Source: Datnioides undecimradiatus
Lineage: Eukaryota; Chordata; Actinopteri; Lobotiformes; Datnioididae
DNA: 64,000 bases
Assembly (NCBI GenBank): GCA_008933995.1
Contig: WARS01000034.1
Coordinates: 4,752,707 to 4,816,706, forward strand
Reading direction: 5' to 3'
Shown here: positions 49,201-60,966 of the stretch, in pieces
Layout: each line of letters begins with the position of its first letter
How positions within the stretch are numbered: position 1 is the first letter of the stretch
The notes under the pieces: generated by a model
Seen by the model: only the letters and a program-made list of their open reading frames with translations
Database searches by the model: none
What the model was told of the DNA's origin: nothing
Position numbers and translations under genes: made by a program

Positions 49201-50574
49201 CTCATACATCTGGATTCCACCTCCAGCTCATTTTCCCGAGGCGATTGCAACCTGATGGAGATGAGGAGCGAAGCAAAGGCGGGCGTTTTTTGAGATTTTT
49301 CAAGTTTTTTCGGCGCACGACCCTTCAGAGGAGGGAAGAGTTTCTGGTGGATTAGCAAAAAAAAACCGAAACATCTGACACATTATATTTTGTGTATAAT
49401 TGTTTATTTAGCGTAAGCGCTGCAGTTTGCTGAGACAGTCGGGAGCTGCTGCCTCCGAGCCGTGTCATGCGGTACACAAAGGAAAGGCATAATGGGGAGT
49501 TTCACTGAGTCATTTTAATGTGCCTTCCCCTTCATTATACCTCCTTTCTAGACATAACAGTCAAACTGCCACAACTGCACTCTCCACTTTCTCACACACA
49601 CAAACACGAGCCACCAACTGCCTGCCCTTCTCACTCCGCAGCTTGACTTTCCATCCCTCCGTCTCTCTGTTTCTCTCCGCCACACTCCTCCGTCTCCTCT
49701 TTCCATTCTGTCACTCCTCTCCCCCAATTCTTTGCAGTCCACAGATAAGCTCTGTGATAGGGAGGAAATGAGAGTGACACGCGCGCGCACGCACACACAC
49801 ACACACACACAGCCTGCCAAGCTCTTTCACAAGCTGCTTAGATAAAACCTCCTCTGCAGATGAGGCTGATAAATCTACAAACGGGCGAAGGAAAAGCAAG
49901 AGTCCCTCATTGAAATTGGAATTTAAATCATTTACGTTCGTGCTTTTAAGTGTTTGCGCAAGCGACGCCCATGCTGACTTCGTCCTACAGGGGGCAGAGT
50001 CCTTGTTACCCCGGTGCACTCTGTACTTGCGTGACCCCTTCCCCGATTTAAATGCACATTCCCTGGCACGGCCTCGCACTCAGTGTACCGTCGCCTTGAG
50101 TGATTCACAGTCTTTCCCCCCGCGAAGGTAGATAACACTGATGATGATCCAGCAGGAGTTCAGTAAATAAACCACACACACACAAAGGCTTGCTCTGTCT
50201 CCTTGAACCCACTCACATCATGGATTTCCCCTGTAAACAGCACAGATATGTGACCTGCCCGCTCTGACCACCCTCAGAGAGAGTGTGTTTTTATAACACG
50301 CCTTATCTCAGCCCACCCCACTTCAGAGGGAGAGAGACAGGAGGGGAGGGGCTGGGGGTGGTGAGCTGGGGATTCCCTATGTGTTTTGCTTAATTCCCAG
50401 CTAGCACACACACACACGCACACAGACACATGTTTACATTTTCATGCATTGCTGCAGAAAAGTATTGTAGCAACAGTATATGTGTGTGTGTGTGTGTGTG
50501 TGTGCACTCAGTCACATGGACTGTATACTATTAAAGGTGAAGGTCTGACCACATGAATTAATTGACTCATGAAA

Positions 50575-50575
<1 letters not shown>

Positions 50576-50607
<32 letters not shown>
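50576..50607. repeat. (AC)n microsatellite
   Basis: Sixteen AC units. A (TG)n tract lies about 75 bp upstream near 50480. Confidence 0.95.
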
Positions 50608-50610
<3 letters not shown>

Positions 50611-52056
50611 TAGAGACACCCAGAAGGGTGAAGGCCAGTGGGTGTCCATGAGGGCAAGTCACATCCCATTCCTCCTCCTGAGCAGAGAGCAAAGTGAGCA
50701 ACAACCCTATAGATACCAAGTCCTCTTGTGTGTGTGTGTTTGTGTGTGTGTGTCCATTGGCGGCAGAATGACAGGAGATGTGTGAGTCAGTTAAGCGGCG
50801 TTGACAGCGCGCGGAGCGACTGTTTCTCCGAGCGCGGACGCCGGAGACGTGACGGATCGTATCTGCCGCCGATGCCGGGGGGCGATATTTTTAGATTCTC
50901 TGTCTTTCAACTCGTTCCGCGTGATTTTCTTTAATAGTTACATCGAAAAAACAAGGTAAAATCCTGTTTGGCTAATATGAATCACTTCGTGCTGTCAGAT
51001 TCCGACTTGACATGCAAAAACATAAGGGGATCACATGACTCTGTAGCATCAATGTGCGTCTTTATGGAAACGGGCTCCGAGGGCTCGGGGCCGTCCCTCT
51101 GTGAAACTGGGCTCTGCGCTTGACTTTTTATGGCCTTTATGAACAATAATTTAATTTAACTACTCTGTACGCTGTGCCCGAGGGGCCGTCACCCATAATG
51201 CATAGCGTGCAGCCATAAAAACACTGATGACAGTGGAATTCATGTTGGTGAAAAACAAACCTAAAACATGAAAGGAGCCATTGGGAAGAGAATGTTCCTA
51301 TTAAGTATAAACACATGTCGCTCAGCAGCTATTAACACACAGTTTTAAGGAGTTAAAGCAGCTGCTGAGGGCCACTTTGATAATGCTGCTGCTGCTGGAT
51401 TCGTAGTATTTCCGTCGAGCCGCCGGCCAAACAAAACATTGACACTGGATGATGCTGCAAAACCCCCGGATAAGGTTCAGTGTCAAAGCCATTGACCGTA
51501 GCGTCGGTGTTAACGACACTGACAGACTTCTCATCTGGCAGCTCATTATGTTGTTGTGAATCTTACTGATGCTTCGTATCTCACTCCGCCAGCGTACGCA
51601 CAGTCCGTGCTTTCTCAGTTTACGATGCCTCCCAGCAAATCCCACATACAGAGCCTCCGCCGATCGGCCTTGATTGGTCCGCGGTGAGCTAACGCCACTT
51701 GAAGTGCGCAATGCCAACGGCGTGCACGAGCATCAGTCAGGTCCGGCTGCAGCGGGACTATTTAGGGGACGAGTTTTAATTGCTTCCTGGCAAGCGCGTT
51801 TGCATCAGCGTGTCTGTGCATTCCCAGCGTCCTGCAGCAACGAGTCACGGCAACGCTACACCCAAACGGCTAGCCGAGCTGCGCCGGCAAACACGGGGCT
51901 GCAGCAAAAATCAATTCCCCTGTTTTAAATCCTAAAATTACGAGAGCGCATGCATATTTGCGTGATGATGAAATGCAGAAATGCATTAGTGTCGAATGTG
52001 TTTCGCTGCTGAGAATGCCCAGCATGCACGTGCAAGCATCCAGGCCCCCTTCCTCC

Positions 52057-52083
52057 CTCCTCCTCCTCCTCCTCCTCCTCCTC
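52057..52083. repeat. (CTC)n microsatellite
   Basis: About nine CTC units in a pyrimidine-rich stretch. Confidence 0.9.
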
Positions 52084-52882
52084 TCCAGTGAGGCATATTG
52101 ATGCAGTGTGAGGAGGTTAAGCCATCGGTTTAGTGTCCGGGCGGCCGTGACATTCTACCACGCCGGCCTGTAATTGACTCATCGGTGTGTGTATCAGTTA
52201 AACCTCGGCTCACCTGCTCCATGAGTGTCAAGGGGGGGTCGTGATTGACAAGCTACTCTAATGCCCCGGCTCTGCAATTTGGAGTGCGCCGGGCTTTTCT
52301 TCCGCTCTGTTTTTTCTGGCAGGTACTCTCTCTTTCTCTCTTTTCCCCCTCACATTTGAATTTTCTCTTTTCCTCGCACTTGACATTTCTCACACTTGTT
52401 TTGTTTTCATCTGTCTTCCGCTGTGTTTCTCAGTCTGTTTGCCTGTCAATCTGACTCCCCCCCCCCCGCCCTCGCTATCTTTGTTTTCATCTTCCTCGGG
52501 TCCTACGCGGGCCTTCCTCCTCCTGGATCCGCAGTGTCAGTTCATGTTAGCCGAGCGTAGCGGTGTTAAAGTTACACTGCTCTGCAGAGACCAGCTGGGG
52601 GTCTCAGTTACTCTGGAAAGTTTGCTGCTCATGCTACAGGCATGCCGTTCTCCGTTTGGCCTGGTTTCAGCTGTCTACTCCTGTACATGTACACACACAC
52701 ACGCACACACACACACACACACACTCACATGGACCATATGTTCAGCCTCCCCGGTGACTGGACCCCAGTACAGGAGCATTATCTATTTAAGGCCACTAAC
52801 TCTGCGGATTAGATCAAGATTCAGGCCCGTAGTGGCTAGTCTGGCACAGCACCCCGCTTCAATTAAGGCCCACCCCGAGCTG

Positions 52883-52915
<33 letters not shown>

Positions 52916-53984
52916 TCAGAACACTGTGATCTCACTCACACCCTGATGTGATTGCATTTACAGTAGAAACGCATTGAATTTAAATGTATTTTTACAGGTT
53001 TCACTTTTTCCGTGCAGGGCGTCAGTGGGAAACAATCCACGCCTGCTCGTACACGACGAGCGCCGGCGGGAAAGCAAAGGAGACTACGGGTCGTTATTAG
53101 CATCGCGAGACATATTAACACCTTACTTTTGAAAGAAGTAATGGTTTAGAGAGTAGAGGTGTCCATGCTGCTGGTGTGTTGTCCATTTTAGCCCAGCGTC
53201 CAAAACTGAGCACAGCGAGCGGGTCACACAGAGCCACGAAGTTGTGTGCGCCCTGCCTGCTGGCGTTAAAACGCCATCAACCGTGCGTTTCTTGTCTCAC
53301 GCGGCCCGGACGCTTTCAGTTTTGATCGGTTCAGCGTGACGTTTAGCAGCCAAAGAGCAGACGCGCGCACACATTCTCGCACAGAAGGGGACGTGCTTTT
53401 CCAATTACGGTCAACCCAAATGTTGCAAATGTTCTTTGCGTACTGTCACGCTCGTAAAAATAATGTAACCCCCCCCCCACTCCCCGCATACGCACTCCGA
53501 CCGCACACCATCTCTCCCCGTAATGACGAAGTTAGGCCATTTGCTATTCTGGGCTCCTGTTTTTATTTGTTTATATCATGGAAGCAGCTCCGTGGAGTAC
53601 TTAGAGTTGGGAATGTTAGAATAATGAGGCTAGGCCTGTAAATAATGAAACAAAGGATGTAGTGCATCAATTAAGAACCATTTACTGCCTCGCATCCATC
53701 TCATCTCCCCGCGCGCGTGTGGGTGTGTGTGTGCGTGTGTGTTTTTTCTCCCTCTGTTTGTGCGTGCGTGTGATTTCAGATGTGTTTTCCGTGCGTGGGC
53801 TTTTGCAAAATCCGTTCCCCCGCGCGGCTGCACGTGTCCTTCTGAAAACACATTAATCAAATTGTGAAACATCACGGTCTCCTCTGATATGAAAATGAGC
53901 CGCCCGGAACATTGAGGACATTGTCACCGTAATTGCTCTTTGACAGCCGCGCACGCCCATGCACGCACGTGCGCGCACATACAC

Positions 53985-54215
53985 ACGTAATCTTTAATTG
54001 CCTCCAAAATGTTTATGTCAAGATGGCATTGCTAAGATAATGGCTCGGGACTGCCGGGGCCCACACTAATGGCATCTCCGTATTTAGCGCCTCACATCAG
54101 CAAAGAAATCGGCAGAGCCCATCAGATATTTAGTGGCGTGCAAAGGCTGCTATTGTTGGGGTAATATTGTGCCGCTGGATGCCGGCCAATTCATTAAAAA
54201 ACTTATCGCACCAGA
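53985..54215. promoter_or_regulatory. candidate conserved noncoding block
   Basis: A repeat-free segment with GTAATCTTTAATTGCC, TGGCATTGCTAAGATAATGG, CACACTAATGGCATC and CAATTCATTAAAAAAC. The even composition and clustered ATTA/GATAA cores resemble a vertebrate enhancer. The call is based on sequence texture only. Confidence 0.35.
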
Positions 54216-54594
54216 AGGAAATCTAGAACACAGTGAGGCATGGCGGGAAGATTTTAATAAATATAGCTAATGTGACATTTTCAATACCCTGCCTCTCTGT
54301 TTACATGCTGGAATTTTATTCTTCATGTTGCCGGAGCACCAAATTGTGTGGTACCCGTGCAGCCGTCCCTCCCATCCGGCTCCTCTCTGCATTTGTTACT
54401 TACATCCCGGAGTTCATTAAATCCAGACGTCTTTTCATGATCATTACAAAGATGATAAAAGTGAAATTAAGCAGCGCTGTTTGTTATTCATGAAGTGGGC
54501 TGTGATTTAAAAAAAAAAAAAAATAAAATAAAAACTTGTGGGTATGAGACAGAAAATAACAGCCAGTCGCGTCCAAGACGAAGACACGCGGAGC

Positions 54595-54720
54595 TGTAAT
54601 AAATCATCTCATTTTAATTCCCCGCATAAATCTTTTAATTGGCAATTGTCTTATTAAATTTATTCCATCTGCATGAAAAATAGACCAAATCCATGTCAAC
54701 TCTTCATTTTGTCTGTTTCA
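54595..54720. promoter_or_regulatory. candidate conserved noncoding block
   Basis: An AT-rich segment containing CTCATTTTAATTCCCCGC, TCTTTTAATTGGCAATTG and GTCTTATTAAATTTATTCC. It is free of simple repeats and dense in TTAATT/CAATT cores. It lies about 400 bp from the block at 53985-54215 and may be part of the same regulatory unit. Confidence 0.35.
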
Positions 54721-56230
54721 TCACTTTTATATATAATTCTTTTATTTCTATGACCATAATAAAAGGATTGTCACATGATCAAAATAATAAGAGCCCCATA
54801 GCAGCGACTCACATTCAGCTGCAGGTCAGTGGACTTGACCTTCCGTGAGACAAACCATGAGGATCGTCTGAGTTGTGCAGAGCCTTTTAGCCTCTGTTAG
54901 CTCATTATTTTGGTTTTGGGGGTGAAGTATGCTGCAGTTATGTGTCAGACATTGTTTTAACCATTAGCCTTGACACTATGCTGATTAAAGTCTATATGAC
55001 ATTGCTTATATATCAGGCCTTTTGCGTTCTGCAGCCTGTTTGCAGAAACATGCTCCGTTGCATCTGCGACCACAGCGAGCCACGACGTCACGGTGTACTG
55101 GCACACCCTGTGGTGCACTTTGCATCAGCAAAGTGTGAAGTTCATTCACTGGAGGTCAGTGGAGTTTCACCTGGTGTTAGTTGCTCTTCAGAAACCCTAT
55201 GTTCTACTCATGCAGGTGTTCTAACTTCATCTTTTTAGGATTCTTTAATGTTTATTGTTAAGACAGACCTGAGATCTTGATCATTCTTTTGGGGCACATG
55301 AACTTTGGTGACCTGCCTGCATAGCCGCACCCACATCCACCCAGAGCACAGGTCCAATCAGCCAGAGTAAATGAAAACACCTGCGCTAGCGTGCGAGCTC
55401 CTCAAATTGGTCACTCGACCCAAAATGTTATGAGCTGTTAAGAGTCCCAGTCTCGCTGCGGTTCACATCCAGCACACGGGGGAGCGACTGATTTAGGAGC
55501 TGCTTTGCGAGGGGGTCAGAGCCTCCATCACCGAGGAAAAGCACCTGAATAACAGCAGCTCCACTATCTCTCAGAAGTCTCAGCTCACAGGTACAGTCTG
55601 TTCCTCTGTTTGTGCACACATCTCTCTCTTTTCTCTGTTTCACACCCCGCTCGCACACTAGCCAGATTTCCCAGTAATTTTTTTTTATTTTTTTTTTTTT
55701 TTTTGCACATCATGAAGTGTCACATTAGGAAAAAAAAAAAATCATTTCGTGCTTTCTCCAGCCTGTTTGTGCTTTTGTCACCGGGGAGTTTTCGCTTTAA
55801 ATGGACAGCGAACAGACAAGCAGCCTGATTGATGAGCTGTTTTGACTGTGATCCCAGATATTCTCTGAGCGGTCTCCAGACAACATGAAATACAATATGG
55901 AAACATGAAACATGAGAAGGGGTTCAACAGCTCTGCCAGCTCTAAACGGCCGCTTGATCCATTTTTCTCTGTAGTTTTGAGTTGTCTGACTCAGCTAGGG
56001 CTCCTGTTAAACAGCTAAACAATGTATTATTTCCATTAACCCGAGGCACCTGCTATACATTTCATGTGAGATATTACGTATACGCTCCAATAAAGTTGAT
56101 GGAAATGCACTTCATTTGCATTTTATTAGGAAAGTTAGAAAAGTCCTCTTTAAAAGCTTTCACAAAGTGATGGAAATGTTGCTGCACTCCCTCACACACT
56201 TGCCAACTCCCTCCCAGACCCTCCATCACG

Positions 56231-56254
56231 CACACACACACACACACACACACA
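56231..56254. repeat. (CA)n microsatellite
   Basis: Twelve CA units; an intergenic simple repeat. Confidence 0.95.
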
Positions 56255-57089
56255 GTCTCGCACACAGTCCTGATCGAGCGGCTGCAGCGGTGATGACCTT
56301 GCTATCGTTTACAGCAGCTGCCGGTCTATTGTGCACCGCGGATCAGCTCAGTTACCCTCCCCACACCCACCAAAGCATGCACTCTCACACACACATGCAT
56401 GCAAAAGCTGCAAGCGGCATCCCAGTTTTAGCTTGCCTCTCCAACCTCCGCCTAATTATCATGGTACTGAAGCTGTCATAAAAAGCCCATTGTGGCTGCA
56501 TGGAAGCAAGTCTCTTCACAAAACCTCGGAGAGATTGACATTTACTAAGTCGGAAAACTTGCGCCGGGATTTTCTATCACAGTCGCAGAGAGCAGAAAAG
56601 ACGGATATAATGTGGGATAGGAGGCTGTAGACTGGTGATGCGTTCGTCTCTCCCATATCTGGGTTGCAGAATAACAAGTGAATGATTTATGAACGCGAGC
56701 ACTTTCCCCACAGCGGCTGAGGATTTGAAGTGGAAGTGAAACGACAACGGGCCCGGGCAGATTGTTGTATTTACTCAGCAGGAATTCAGAGTGTGAACCG
56801 AAAGTGGCCTGCTGTAATGACAGGTTTGCTGTTGTCATTTATTTCTTCAGAGCATGGATATTAAAAGCCTTGCAATCGCAATCAGTTACTAAGCACAATA
56901 ACTGTGCGGGGATTTGTCTTCATGACACTGCAGAAAGGAGCTTGACAGCTTGCTCAGTGCAGCAACACACAATAGTGTAGATTACACACAACAGAGCAAG
57001 TCAAATAATTGGAAATCACACGATGCTACTAGACAGATGAGGAAACAGTATTGTTTGGCCTTAGGTTACTTACATCTCTGAGACAAGAA

Positions 57090-57650
57090 TCACTTTCATT
57101 CAGCGATGATGTATCCAAAGTAACCAACATGACCCGTGGAGCTCCACAAGGCTCCGTCTATGGTCCACATCTATTTTCTTCTAATTGGCCATAAAAAATC
57201 AATCATTATGCAGACGACACCAAAATGTTCCTAAACTAGTTTCTGTCTTTGCTTTGAACAATCAGTAATCAGTAGTTGGATGTTTCTCGCTTCCCTTCAG
57301 CAAAATAGACGAAATGAGCCACATCAATCCAATACCTACTTGCTTCGATCTTAAAAGATGGTTAGAATCAGAGGATTATTGTCCAGGCACAAATTGGAAA
57401 AACTTGCCAACATTACTTTAATTTCCAGCAAGTTGGACCGCTGTAACGGTCTCTTCTCTGGCCTCTCATGAGCCCGTTTATTTCCAGGACTCTTGCTGTG
57501 GCTTTCAGTTTGAAGTTGTAAAGTTAGAAAAAGTTTACAACTGCTTGTCTATAAATCTTTCACTGGTGCGGGACCAAAATATAGCTGTGTTTTACCATAT
57601 AAAACCTCTCGGTTTCTACGGTCATGTGGTGACATTCCAAAGTAAATAGC
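57090..57650 (+). mobile_element. decayed LINE reverse-transcriptase fragment, L2/Rex1-like
   Basis: Pieces of a non-LTR reverse transcriptase can be read in the correct order on the plus strand. RGAPQGSVYGPHLF near 57140 stands for the family's GVPQGSVLGPLLF, and NHYADDTKMF near 57205 carries the catalytic YADD motif. ISSKLDRCNGLFSGL near 57425 stands for ISSRLDYCNSLLTGL, and LLVYKSFTGAGPKY near 57545 stands for a LLxYKxLxGxGPxY segment. Frames shift between these pieces and stops intervene, so the copy is dead and old. The YADDT context and the ISSxLDYCN block point to the L2 clade, with Rex1 as the alternative. The 5' part, endonuclease and clear 3' end are not visible. Confidence 0.75.
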
Positions 57651-60600
57651 ATTTTGATTGTACGCTCCACAGAGCGGAAGCAAACCTCCAGAGATGTATG
57701 TATGATGATGATTTACCTTTTTGTAGCAGATAAACTTGCTTTGCCTTTAAATAAATGTTCATACTGCACCTGTCTATCACAGATTAGTGGCAGCAGCCGA
57801 TAGCCTTCGCAATACCCAGTGTCTAACTGACTGCCATTCTCTTGGGGAGATGCATTTTATGTTATATACAAGAACGGAGTTGTTACCATGTGCATCAGTA
57901 CTCATCAACACTGAGAAGACATAGAAAAGTGTGTACCGCCCACAAGAACCCAAAGTTTGTCAGTAGAGCATTCATGGATTTTGTGCTGCCCACGCTGCCT
58001 GACTGACAGGTGATCTGTGGGAAGTGAGCAGCGGAGACACATTAAAAACAGCATGTTAAAGACGAATCCTCATAGATGCAGATGCACGGTCCCAGACATC
58101 CCCTGGCCAATAGGCTCAACGCAACCCGTCATTCGCACTGCGTCCGTCCTGCCTCCAAAGCGTCTCCCGTTTTGAGGTTTGCCTCGGACTGAAAGCGTAT
58201 TGACCCCCGCGCGGAGCGTGAGGTGCCCAGTGGCCATTATTGAAAATGAGCATGACACACGAGGTGCTGGTTTAGATGTTTCGACAAACAGGTTTGTGAC
58301 CCCTGAAAACAATTAGAGACTATTGTCATGACCTTTATGTGGTAACCACCCTGGAACCTGGGATTGAAAATAATGAGCCTGGCTGCAGTCATTACCTGTC
58401 CGGGGGGGGGGTGAACTGTGTGTGCACTGCTGTCAGAGAGCAAATGGATTACAAATACACTCGATATGCTTCACAATTTGTATTTTTTTTTTGTGTGCAC
58501 ATGTTGTTGCTGTTGTCAAAAAGTTGAACTGACAGCCCACACACTGTTGTTTCAGGACAAGGTCTTCTATGTTCACCTCTACGTGTTCTGTGGTAGTGTT
58601 TTTAATGTGTTAGAGTAATTCCCCTGCACACTACCCTCCACATATTGCATTTGTAACTTCGAGTCAGGACTGTGGATCCAGTTTTTTGTATTTTACAGCG
58701 TATTGGATGTTAAGCTCTCTCTCTCTCTCTCTCTCTAACTTGGCTAATGTCAACGAGCCTGGCAGGGAGGAGCTTGCGCCCAAGCCGGCGACTGTGATGC
58801 CGTCTGAAGATTTGGACAAACGTTTATTCTTACATGCGGGCATCCAAGCCTTCTCTCTTTCTGGCGCCCGTCTTTCTCTGCCTCTCCCTATCATCCCATT
58901 TCAAATTCAATCAGTTCGACATGCTCAGCTGCGTGAAAGTTAGGGACAGTGTTGCCAATGCATCAGTGTAAAAGATCAACATCTCCCTCTCTCTCTCTCT
59001 CCTGCTTGTGTGTTTACAGTGTGCTTGCCATCCACAGAGCAGGCTAGCAAGCGCTTTGTTGTGCCTCTCTGGTCCCCTTCCTCATTTGCCTTTGACAACA
59101 CTGATAATCCCCCAACAAGATCCCCCATTCAATCCCCCACCTCCACACGTACACACACACACATACACACACACACTAACAAACATTTCCAGATGCTCAG
59201 AAGCACATTCATATACACAAAACCCTCCACACACAAATACAATCATGCACAGAGACACACACATATACTAGGTGCCAACCATTGCCATGGCAACTCCAAT
59301 CAGCAAAGGCTCCCTTTCCCCTATTACAGCAGAGATATGACAGTTCCTCTCTCCTTCTTCCTGCCCTTCTTGCATTATGATTCTCCCTCTCTCCTCCTCC
59401 TTTCCTTGTGCCTTCTTCATTTCTTATCATCCGCCTCCCCTTCTCTTATTCCAAGTCCCTTCTTATTCACCCCCCCAGCGATATAAATCATCACCAGAAG
59501 TAGAAACAAAAAACAATATATATTCATTTCTGGTGTATTTTCTTTGAAAAAGGCCACGGTTGGCGTGATGGCACTTGGCGAATGCAGTGACAACTTCAGT
59601 TGGGACCGAACGTGGGCGAGTAAAAGCTACTTTTTTCTGTCTGATCCCGGTTCTTGATCCTACTTTTGCTCTTCCATTTTGATTCAGACTTAATTTATTC
59701 CCATGTTCAGCGCAGAGCTGTTCTCCAACATGCTAGGGCTCCTCATTATCTATACCTACTTGTGCTGTGCACGGTTAGGGGTTAATCCTGCATACATTGG
59801 GCCAAAGACGGGTTGTGTTTACATCCAGTGCAATGCAGCAAGCAGTGTGACCTACATGTAGCAAGGCTGCACTGAGTAACGTGTGGCTGTCGTGCTGGAG
59901 TCCAGGGTTTGCCTTCCAACCCAGAACCAAAGCAGACACAGTGGCTAATGCAATTCAACACAATAGGTTTGACAGTTCAGTTTCAAAGGTGTTTCAAACT
60001 CGCAGTTTAGGCGAGGACGATGTATCTCTCTTGCAATGCTCCTCTTCTCTGCAGGGTGCGGCATTTGCAGTTGAGACATCTCTCAGCCCACTGGCTCAGG
60101 AGGTCCCGTCGCTTCCACGCCCGCCACCTGCAGCTGATTGTTCTTCTGAAGCGCAGACAGTGGAGAGATGATAGCCAGATTACTCGTCCAGCATCAGGTT
60201 TCCTGCTCTGGATGATGAAGCTCCCTGTTGGACGCCCCAACCCCTCCATCTGATAGCTCACAGCCTATTACACAATGCAGCGATGTGATATCCTGTACAC
60301 ATCACTGTATTCTGTATTTTTGGAACACGCTGTCTGCCTGTGTGTGATGGGCTGTGCAGCCAAATGATTGACAGCTGGTGCGGCTCATATTGAGAGCTCT
60401 TTGCTTGTCGGCGGGTGACTTGGGGCGATTTTGACACGGTTTGACATAATACAGGAGATGGATCTGCACTCGGGATATGATGCTTAATGGGGAGACAAGG
60501 GCAGAGGGAGTGAAGTCAGGCCTTTTTACCATGCATCAATCAAAATGATTGTCAGCGTTGTTTTGCACAATATAGACTCTGACTTTATTACTGTAGTAAC

Positions 60601-60935
60601 TGAGTACAAGTTATTCTGAGTTACACCACTTCTAAAACCTGTCTGCACACTGTATTCTACAGCAGTAACTTGGAGATGCATTAAAGCAAAGTTGTGCCCT
60701 CAGTGACGACTTGACCGCTCCCCGGATCTGCTTCGCCCCTCCCCTGACTGGCTGCTGAAAGGGCCACTTCAGGGTCCATTCACATCAAAGACCCCCTTCA
60801 GACACTTAATGGTGCCATTGTTGGTTCCTCTTCAAAAGAAACAGAGGTGAGAGGCGGAGAAAGAGAAAGAGCGGGAGAGAGAGAGATAATGTTTTTACAT
60901 AACCACCCCTTATACTCACTGTCACTGTCCCTTTC

Positions 60936-60936
<1 letters not shown>

Positions 60937-60963
<27 letters not shown>
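60937..60963. repeat. (CA)n microsatellite
   Basis: Thirteen CA units, next to an upstream GAGAGA tract at about 60870-60890. Confidence 0.95.

Positions 60964-60966
<3 letters not shown>

Noticed and set aside
59010-59180. Protein-like peptide after a TTTACAG acceptor-like site
   Set aside because: The frame runs straight into a CA microsatellite, there is no convincing donor, and no similarity is recognised.
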